A stretch of 11,475 nucleotides of DNA from JAGLSB01 sp023135955 (GTDB lineage Bacteria; Bacteroidota; Bacteroidia; Bacteroidales; GCA-2748055). The notes beneath the pieces were generated by a model. It saw nothing but the letters and a program-made list of their open reading frames with translations, was not told the origin of the DNA and searched no databases. This document shows positions 5,912-11,475 of the stretch, one piece after another (positions within the stretch are counted from its first letter, which is position 1; each line of letters starts with the position of its first letter). The stretch lies in contig DAOVIO010000132.1 of assembly GCA_030673645.1 (NCBI GenBank), positions 1 through 11,475 of the forward strand, written 5' to 3'. The position numbers were made by a program, and so were the translations under genes.

Positions 5912-7249
5912 ATGGAATTATCAAGAAGATCATTTATTAAGAAAACAGCTGTTACGGGATCAGCTTTAATTGCTGCCCCATCAGTTATACCAGCCAAAGC
6001 TTTTGGAGCAAATGACAGAATAAATGCTGCAGTTCTGGGGCTGAATGGTCGCGGAAAAGCTCACGTTCAAAGTTTAATGGTTCAGGACAATGTTCAGGTT
6101 ACCACTTTGTGCGACCCGGATATGAATATTCTGAAAAAGCGTCAAGCTGATTTTAAAGATAAATATGGTAAAGATGTAGCACTTGAGCAGGATCTTCGCC
6201 GTGTTATGGACAACAAAGACATAGATGTTGTAAGTATTGCATCACCAAACCATTGGCATGCACTTTCAGTAATATGGGCTTGCCAGGCAGGGAAAGATGT
6301 TTATGTAGAAAAACCGGGATCACATAATATTTGGGAAGGTCGTAAAATGGTTGAGGCTGCTCAGAAATACGATCGCATTGTTCAGCACGGGGTGCAGTTA
6401 AGAAGTTCACCTGCTGTGAACGAGGCAATACAATTAATACGTGATGGATATATTGGTAGAGTTTATATGGCACGTGGTCTTGTTTTTCGTTGGAGAGGAG
6501 ATATTGGTGATTTTGGATTTTCTCCTGTTCCTGATGGCGTTGATTACGATCTATGGACTGGTCCTGCTCCAAAGCGTCCTTTCACAAAAAATCTGGTTCA
6601 CTATAACTGGCACTGGAATTGGGATTATGGTAATGGTGATGTTGGAAATCAAGGTATTCATGAAACTGACCTTTGCATGTGGGGATTAGATGTTGGACTT
6701 CCAACAAAAATTACTTCTATGGGAGGAAAATTCCTTTGGGATGATTCAAAAGAGGTTCCAGAAGTTCTTACTTCTATTTACAATTATCCTGATGAAGGTA
6801 AAATTATACAATTTGAAGTACGTCCATGGTGTACAAACACTGAACAAGGTGCTACAGTTGGGAATATTTTCTATGGTGACAAGGGTATTCTTGTTGTCGA
6901 TGGTTATGATAAGTATAAAACTTATTTAGGCAAAGACAGAACCCCGGGACAAGAAGGAGAAGATGGCGGAGAGTCTGGATCAGAAATGGACAGAGGTGCC
7001 GGTGGTACAGATGGTCACTTTACCAATTTCATTGAAGCTGTTCGCAAACATGATGCTTCAATTCTAAACGGACCTGTTGAAACAGCTCACCTTTCTTCTG
7101 GATTGGCACATCTTGGTAACATTGCTTACAGATTAGATCGGGTATTAACTTTCAATCCTGATTCTGAGAAATTTGTGAACGACCCTGAAGCTGATAAAAT
7201 GCTTACTCGCAATTATCGGAAGGGATTTGAAGTTCCGGAAAAAGTTTAA
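5912..7249 (+). CDS. Tat-exported Gfo/Idh/MocA-family oxidoreductase
   Basis: This 445-residue protein begins with SRRSFIKK (residues 4-11), a clear twin-arginine motif. A short hydrophobic stretch and AKA (28-30) as a likely cleavage site follow, so it is a folded, cofactor-loaded periplasmic enzyme. The Rossmann domain has G43-L-N-G46-R-G48, CDP at 67-69, SPNHWH at 111-116 and a canonical E133-K134-P135. The C-terminal domain shows YDLWTGPAP (212-220), the aromatic stretch HYNWHWNWDYGNGD (230-243) and G248-I-H250-E-T-D253, the expected catalytic His/Asp motif. This layout is typical of the large secreted Gfo/Idh/MocA group of Bacteroidota and Planctomycetota, which includes or neighbours GH109. 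Probable role: NAD(P)-dependent oxidation of a sugar or glycoside, or NAD-assisted glycosidic cleavage. The cofactor must be bound tightly or supplied in the periplasm. It differs clearly from the 2125-3372 paralogue, so the two are not a recent duplication. The start is supported by the signal sequence; a weak A-rich stretch precedes it. Confidence 0.95.
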   Translation: MELSRRSFIKKTAVTGSALIAAPSVIPAKAFGANDRINAAVLGLNGRGKAHVQSLMVQDNVQVTTLCDPDMNILKKRQADFKDKYGKDVALEQDLRRVMDNKDIDVVSIASPNHWHALSVIWACQAGKDVYVEKPGSHNIWEGRKMVEAAQKYDRIVQHGVQLRSSPAVNEAIQLIRDGYIGRVYMARGLVFRWRGDIGDFGFSPVPDGVDYDLWTGPAPKRPFTKNLVHYNWHWNWDYGNGDVGNQGIHETDLCMWGLDVGLPTKITSMGGKFLWDDSKEVPEVLTSIYNYPDEGKIIQFEVRPWCTNTEQGATVGNIFYGDKGILVVDGYDKYKTYLGKDRTPGQEGEDGGESGSEMDRGAGGTDGHFTNFIEAVRKHDASILNGPVETAHLSSGLAHLGNIAYRLDRVLTFNPDSEKFVNDPEADKMLTRNYRKGFEVPEKV

Positions 7250-7283
7250 TAGGAAGTAAATACATAATTTATTCAATTTAGAA

Positions 7284-7312
7284 GGTTAATAATTATTTAA
7301 TAATTTTTAACC
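7284..7312. repeat. AT-rich near-perfect palindromic hairpin
   Basis: GGTTAA (7284-7289) pairs with TTAACC (7307-7312), and AATTAT (7291-7296) pairs with ATAATT (7300-7305). One T-T mismatch separates the two stem segments, and the loop is TTA. It begins 34 nt after the stop of the oxidoreductase gene. It could serve as a transcript 3'-end structure or a protein-binding palindrome. It is symmetric, so strand cannot be assigned. Confidence 0.65.
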
Positions 7313-7317
7313 CTATC

Positions 7318-7384
7318 AACCAAAACGCTTTCCCTGATCTAGAATGGATGCAACTCCAATCTATTGCAGGGCGAGCGTTTGGTT
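7318..7384 (+). terminator. Long imperfect hairpin, possible terminator or structured RNA element
   Basis: A 67-nt stem-loop with 24 base pairs can form. AACCAAA-A-CGCT (7318-7329, one bulged A) pairs with AGCGTTTGGTT (7374-7384). CCCTG (7332-7336) pairs with CAGGG (7367-7371), TAGA with TCTA, and TGGA (7345-7348) with TCCA (7355-7358) around loop TGCAAC. Internal loops are 2x2, 3x3 and 1x1. No U-tract follows on the plus strand, so classical intrinsic termination is doubtful. It may instead protect the 3' end of the upstream mRNA, be a small mobile remnant, or be part of a leader. Confidence 0.55.
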
Positions 7385-7392
7385 AATATAGA

Positions 7393-7456
7393 CTAATCGG
7401 ATTAGCTAATTTAATGCAATACTGTTAGATTTTGCCAGCTCTTGCTAAAGCTTTAG
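7393..7456. promoter_or_regulatory. Cluster of short perfect palindromes, possible operator sites
   Basis: CTAATCGGATTAG (7393-7405) is a perfect 6+1+6 palindrome. It overlaps the perfect palindrome ATTAGCTAAT (7401-7410). CTAAAGCTTTAG (7445-7456) is a third perfect 12-bp palindrome. They lie about 200-260 nt upstream of the glycosidase start at 7654. Dimeric regulators bind such sites, but AT-rich DNA also yields them by chance and no regulator gene is in view. Confidence 0.3.
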
Positions 7457-7653
7457 TTAAAGAATATTTCCAGGAATGTTGTATCGGGTTTGTCTTTTCT
7501 TCTGAATGTAAGCTGAGAGATTATTAGTATAATTTTCCTGTTTTGATATGATGATTTTTTATTGATTAAATAAAGTATTATGAAACAAGCATGATTAAAA
7601 TGATTATTTTACATCTTGCGGTTCCATATGGTAAAAAAATAAACTATAAACAT

Positions 7654-9531
7654 ATGAAAAAGATTCAAAAATTTAAGAAGTCTTCTCAATTCAAAATTTA
7701 CAGTATTATTATCGTCTTTATTTTGTGCGCTCATTTTTCTGTTGCGGGTGAGATTACAAATATTTTGAAAGACAAATCAGTTTTGGCTGAAGATATTGTT
7801 GTAGTTAGTGGCGAGCTGAAAAAGTGGCATAAAGTAACTTTTACTTTCAGTGGCCCGAATACTTCTGAAACTGAAAAAGAAAATCCATTTATGAATTACA
7901 GATTGAATGTATTGTTCAGTCATAAGTCAACAGGAAAATCATATTTGATTCCAGGATACTTTGCTGCGGATGGAAATGCTGGAGAAACTTCAGCAGCCAA
8001 AGGAAATAAATGGAGAGTACATTTCGCCCCCGACGAAACGGGTAGCTGGGAGTACCGTGTGGACTTCAATAGGGGTGATTATGCTGCGATAAATAAATCG
8101 GGCAAATCGGCCGGATATATGGATGAAGCAGCAGGAAGCTTCGAAATAGCTGAGAGTGATAAAACAGGAAATGATTTAAGAGCTAAAGGCAGACTACAAT
8201 ATATTGGTGAACGTTATTTGAAATTTACTGAAACCGGGGAATATTTTTTAAAAATTGGTCCCGATGCCCCGGAAAATTTTCTTGCCTATACTGATTTTGA
8301 CGGGACATTTCAAAATGACGGACAAAAGGATGATCTCGTAAAAACCTGGGAGCCTCATTTAAAACATTGGAAAGCAGGAGATCCAAGCTGGAAAGATGGT
8401 AAAGGCAAAGCTATAATTGGTGCAATAAACTATCTTGCTTCAGAAGGATTAAATGCATTTTCTTTTCTTACAATGAATATTTTAGGCGACGATCGGAATG
8501 TTTTTCCATTCATTGATTATGATACATGGGATCGATACGATTGTTCAAAGCTTGATCAGTGGGAAGTTGTATTTGAACATGCTGATTTTCTTGGTATGTT
8601 TCTGCATTTTAAATTATTGGAAGCGGAAAATCAGGGGCTTCTGGATAATGGAGCAATAGGAGCTAAAACACAATTGTATTACAGGGAATTAATTGCCCGG
8701 TATGGACATCATCTGGCATTGAACTGGAATATAGGAGAAGAGACCGGTGTATGGGGGAAGAATCATAAAACTCCTCCAATGAATACAACTCAGCGTAAAG
8801 CCGCCGCAGAATATCTACATAATACTGATTCATACAATCATCATATTGTTATTCATAACGGACAACCCTTCGATGATTTGCTCGGACCCGGTAGTAAGAT
8901 TACAGGTCCTTCTCTTCAAACTCATAAATCTGATTTCAGTCAGGTACACAGAGATGTGCTTAAATGGATTAAACTTTCAAAAGAAGCCGGTAAACAATGG
9001 GCTGTAGCAGTTGATGAACCGGGTGATGCTTCACACTCGCTCTTGCCTGATGAGGAAAATCCTGAACATAATAATGCCAGAATAAATGGATTATGGGGGG
9101 CATTTATGGCTGGGGCATGGGGAACGGAATGGTATTTTGGCTATAAACATGCTCATTCCGATTTAAGCTGTCAGGACTATGCTTCACGTGATTTATTCTG
9201 GGATCAGTGTCGCTATCTTGTGGCGTTTTTCAAGCAAAATAACCTTCCATTCTGGCGTACTGAAAATCATGATGGACTAGTGGGTGAAGGTGATTATTGT
9301 CTGGCAATTCCCGATGAATTATATATTGTTTTTCTGAGAAATGGTATAGGAAGTATAGACTTATCGGATAAAACCGGAACTTTTTCTGTTGAATGGTTTG
9401 ATCCAAGAAATGGTGGAGATCTTCAAAAAGGGAAAACTAAAAAAATTAAGGCTGGTGGTACTTTGAAAATAGAGGGAGCGCCATCTGATCCCGAGAAGGA
9501 CTGGGTGGTACTAATTAAAAAGAAAGTTTAA
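7654..9531 (+). CDS. Secreted DUF5060-containing glycoside hydrolase-like protein with C-terminal collagen-binding-like domain
   Basis: An ATG exists upstream at 7591, but the second in-frame Met (7654) is preferred: it opens a standard signal peptide (lysine-rich start, hydrophobic IYSIIIVFILCAHF, cleavage after SVA at residue 31) and follows an A-rich ATAAACTATAAAC. The mature protein is about 594 residues. Residues about 58-138 match DUF5060, an N-terminal beta-sandwich, in W58 (KKWHKVTF), FSGP, ENPF, PGYFA and FAPDETGSWEY. A TIM-barrel-like region follows at about 160-530. Glu362/Glu363 in NWNIGEET is a candidate acid/base, and Glu455 in AVAVDEPG a candidate nucleophile, in the clan GH-A manner. 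The last about 90 residues (LAIPDELYIVFLRNG to the end) resemble the 'putative collagen-binding domain' often found behind such barrels. It is probably a glycan-chain hydrolase; the substrate is unknown. Neighbouring sulfatases and GH95 suggest a sulfated algal polysaccharide rather than collagen. Confidence 0.88.
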   Translation: MKKIQKFKKSSQFKIYSIIIVFILCAHFSVAGEITNILKDKSVLAEDIVVVSGELKKWHKVTFTFSGPNTSETEKENPFMNYRLNVLFSHKSTGKSYLIPGYFAADGNAGETSAAKGNKWRVHFAPDETGSWEYRVDFNRGDYAAINKSGKSAGYMDEAAGSFEIAESDKTGNDLRAKGRLQYIGERYLKFTETGEYFLKIGPDAPENFLAYTDFDGTFQNDGQKDDLVKTWEPHLKHWKAGDPSWKDGKGKAIIGAINYLASEGLNAFSFLTMNILGDDRNVFPFIDYDTWDRYDCSKLDQWEVVFEHADFLGMFLHFKLLEAENQGLLDNGAIGAKTQLYYRELIARYGHHLALNWNIGEETGVWGKNHKTPPMNTTQRKAAAEYLHNTDSYNHHIVIHNGQPFDDLLGPGSKITGPSLQTHKSDFSQVHRDVLKWIKLSKEAGKQWAVAVDEPGDASHSLLPDEENPEHNNARINGLWGAFMAGAWGTEWYFGYKHAHSDLSCQDYASRDLFWDQCRYLVAFFKQNNLPFWRTENHDGLVGEGDYCLAIPDELYIVFLRNGIGSIDLSDKTGTFSVEWFDPRNGGDLQKGKTKKIKAGGTLKIEGAPSDPEKDWVVLIKKKV

Positions 9532-9685
9532 TCAAAAACCATGAAATTAATTATCTTGAAATATTTTACTGAAATTTATCATGAATAAAAATGGATTGGA
9601 ATAAAATGCTAATTGTTTAGCCTTACTTTCTAATTAATAATTACTCAATTGTTAAGAATAAATAAACTTTAGACAAACAATAAAT
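9532..9685. other. 154-nt gap between the DUF5060 and GH95 genes
   Basis: This is a short AT-rich gap with no convincing promoter, hairpin or gene. Both neighbours are on the plus strand, so read-through from the DUF5060 gene into the GH95 gene is possible. Confidence 0.6.
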
Positions 9686-11475
9686 ATGAAAGCTAAAAAT
9701 CAGTTTCTAATAGCAATCATAGTTCTAATTTCTTTTTCCTGTAACAATCAAAATAAAACTGAGCAATATTCAAATTCAAGGTTAAAGCTATGGTATGATG
9801 AACCTGCAATGGATTGGACAGAAGCATTACCTGTTGGAAACGGCCGGATGGCAGCTATGATTTATGGAGGGTCTGAAAAGGAAGTTATTCAGTTTAACGA
9901 AGAGACTCTTTGGAGTGGTAGTCCTAATGATTATGCAAATAATGGATCACATCAATACCTCGATACATTAAGAGAGATGTTGTGGCTGGGTAAACAAGAT
10001 GAAGCAGAAGAACTTGCTAACAAGAAATTCATGTCGAAACCTTTAAGACAAATGGCTTATCTCCCATTTGGTAATATTGTGCTGGATTTCCCCGATCATG
10101 AAAATCCTATTAACTACAAACGCCAGTTAGACCTTGAAAATGCCATTTCTACTGTTTCTTATGAGGTTGATGGAGTTAAGTTTAAGCGTGAAGTATTGGC
10201 GTCTAATCCGGCCCAGACTATTGTTACACGATTAGAAACTGATGAAGAAGGGGCACTTAATTTATCAATCGGACTAAACTCTCCACATACAATTCATGAT
10301 GTATCAGTTGTTGGAGATGTGGTAATTCTAAAGGGAAAAGCAATGAATTATTACAATATGTCTGGTAAATACAAGATGAAATATCCAGATAGTGATCTCA
10401 CATTTGAAGCAAGACTTAAAGTAATTCATGATGGGGGCGAACTAAAAGTTAATGAGCAATCATTACAACTTAGTGGTGCTAAAACGGCTACACTTTATTT
10501 AGTTGCTGCTACAAGCTTTGTTGATTATACAGATATAAGCGCAAACCCGGAAAAACGTTGTCTGGATTATATGGATCAATTAAAGAATAAATCATACAAA
10601 TCTATACGCAAAGAACATATTCAAGATTATACCCAACTTTTTAACCGGGTGTCACTTGAACTGGGATCAACAGGAATATCAGCTCGTCCAACAAATGATA
10701 GATTGATATCTTTTAATCAGGATCAAGATCCGGACCTGGTTGCTTTACTATTTCAATATGGAAGGTATTTGTTAATTTCATCTTCCCGCCCCGGTACTCA
10801 ACCAGCCAATCTTCAGGGGATATGGAATGATAGATTGAATCCTTCCTGGAGCAGCAAATACACAATTAATATTAATACTGAGATGAATTACTGGCCAGCT
10901 GAAATCACAAACCTTTCGGAGTGTGTTAAACCATTAATAGCTATGGCTGAGGATCTGGCTATTACAGGAAAAAAAGTCGCCAAAGAACATTACAATATGA
11001 ATGGCTGGGTTACACACCATAACACAGATCTTTGGAGAGGTGCTGCACCTATAAATAATGCCAATCATGGTATATGGGTAACTGGTGGCGCATGGATATG
11101 TCAGCATATATGGTGGCATTATCAGTTTACTGGTGATGTAGATTATTTAAGAAATACTGCCTACCCCATATTAAAGGAAGCCTCCAGATTCTTTACAGAA
11201 TATCTCGTACCAGATACAAATAATCCAGAATGGTTGATCAGCGGACCAAGCAATAGTCCTGAAATAGGAGGTTTAGTAATGGGACCCACAATGGATCACC
11301 AAATCATTCGTAATCTTTTTGAAAATACAATTAGCGCTGCTGAGATTCTTGGTGAAGATGCAGATTTTGTGAATTTGTTAAAAGAAAAGCATGCTCGAAT
11401 TGCACCCAACCAAATTGGTAAACACGGACAATTACAAGAATGGTTAACAGATGTTGATGATCCTGACAACCAACA
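9686..11475 (+). CDS. GH95 family alpha-L-fucosidase / alpha-L-galactosidase, lipoprotein (truncated by window end)
   Basis: An open frame of 596 codons runs to the window edge without a stop; GH95 proteins are usually near 800 residues, so about a quarter is missing. Residues 1-19 form a lipoprotein signal (LIAIIVLISFSC, Cys19). The start of the GH95 N-terminal domain is plain: LWYDEPAMDWTEALPVGNGRMAAMIYG and FNEETLWSGSP, the hallmark of the family. The catalytic (alpha/alpha)6 region shows LQGIWND, then TININTEMNYW with Asn395 and Asn397, which correspond by eye to the asparagines that activate water in the Bifidobacterium enzyme. Glu526 (SNSPEIGG) is the likely acid. LQEWLTDVDDPDN near the edge (Asp589, 591, 592) is the usual neighbourhood of the base. 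GH95 inverts configuration and removes terminal alpha-1,2-linked L-fucose or, in some members, alpha-L-galactose. As a lipoprotein it should act on oligosaccharides at the cell surface or in the periplasm. Confidence 0.95.
   Translation, partial: MKAKNQFLIAIIVLISFSCNNQNKTEQYSNSRLKLWYDEPAMDWTEALPVGNGRMAAMIYGGSEKEVIQFNEETLWSGSPNDYANNGSHQYLDTLREMLWLGKQDEAEELANKKFMSKPLRQMAYLPFGNIVLDFPDHENPINYKRQLDLENAISTVSYEVDGVKFKREVLASNPAQTIVTRLETDEEGALNLSIGLNSPHTIHDVSVVGDVVILKGKAMNYYNMSGKYKMKYPDSDLTFEARLKVIHDGGELKVNEQSLQLSGAKTATLYLVAATSFVDYTDISANPEKRCLDYMDQLKNKSYKSIRKEHIQDYTQLFNRVSLELGSTGISARPTNDRLISFNQDQDPDLVALLFQYGRYLLISSSRPGTQPANLQGIWNDRLNPSWSSKYTININTEMNYWPAEITNLSECVKPLIAMAEDLAITGKKVAKEHYNMNGWVTHHNTDLWRGAAPINNANHGIWVTGGAWICQHIWWHYQFTGDVDYLRNTAYPILKEASRFFTEYLVPDTNNPEWLISGPSNSPEIGGLVMGPTMDHQIIRNLFENTISAAEILGEDADFVNLLKEKHARIAPNQIGKHGQLQEWLTDVDDPDNQ

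Larger units (their letters stand above)
7250..7653. other. 404-nt intergenic region rich in hairpins and palindromes
   Basis: Two consecutive hairpins (7284-7312 and 7318-7384) and three short perfect palindromes (7393-7405, 7401-7410, 7445-7456) lie in this gap. A four-codon open stretch, ATGAAACAAGCATGA (7580-7594), overlaps the upstream candidate ATG of the next gene and is probably not a gene. No canonical promoter was found. The density of inverted symmetry is clearly higher than in the other gaps. Confidence 0.7.

Noticed and set aside
6204..6929. Three open frames (6204-6572 minus, 6441-6689 and 6690-6929 plus)
   Set aside because: All overlap the intact Tat-exported oxidoreductase in other frames; the hydrophobic plus-frame products result from the reading shift.
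7591..7653. Upstream ATG giving a 21-residue longer DUF5060 protein
   Set aside because: The extension would place 21 residues ahead of a complete signal peptide; the ATG at 7654 gives a standard secretory N-terminus.
10934..11119. 61-codon minus-strand open frame
   Set aside because: Antisense shadow within the GH95 coding region.

Overview
The window looks like part of a polysaccharide-degradation locus from an AT-rich, probably marine member of the Bacteroidota. Four things point that way: A-rich stretches instead of strong Shine-Dalgarno sequences before the starts, one match to the Bacteroidota promoter pattern TTG-N19-TAnnTTTG, exported lipoproteins with Bacteroidota-style lipoboxes, and the enzyme set itself (sulfatases, Gfo/Idh/MocA proteins, a DUF5060 glycosidase, GH95). 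No SusC/SusD pair, regulator, sulfatase-maturing enzyme, tRNA, rRNA, CRISPR array or transposase gene is visible.

Layout. A 3'-terminal gene fragment (2-115, C-terminus resembling GH28-type parallel beta-helix enzymes) is followed after 14 nt by a serine-type S1 sulfatase lipoprotein (130-1680). A 444-nt gap with a candidate promoter leads to a first exported Gfo/Idh/MocA protein (2125-3372). A 306-nt convergent gap holds a hairpin and a 27-bp perfect inverted repeat. A cysteine-type, sulfamidase-like S1 sulfatase follows on the minus strand (3679-5295). A 616-nt divergent AT-rich gap precedes a second, Tat-exported Gfo/Idh/MocA protein (5912-7249). A 404-nt gap rich in hairpins and palindromes precedes a secreted DUF5060 glycosidase-like protein (start revised to 7654, end 9531). 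The window ends inside a GH95 alpha-L-fucosidase/alpha-L-galactosidase lipoprotein (9686 to the edge, at least 596 codons).

How the genes may work together (inference). The two sulfatases would strip sulfate esters (or possibly N-sulfate for the second) from an algal-type sulfated glycan. GH95 would release terminal alpha-L-fucose or alpha-L-galactose. The DUF5060 protein and the GH28-like protein would cut other linkages. The two exported NAD(P)-type Gfo/Idh/MocA proteins are the least expected part: in the periplasm they could act as redox-assisted glycosidases (GH109-like) or as sugar dehydrogenases of a 3-keto-glycoside route. The substrate cannot be fixed from sequence alone; a sulfated fucan or an L-galactose-containing sulfated galactan fits best.
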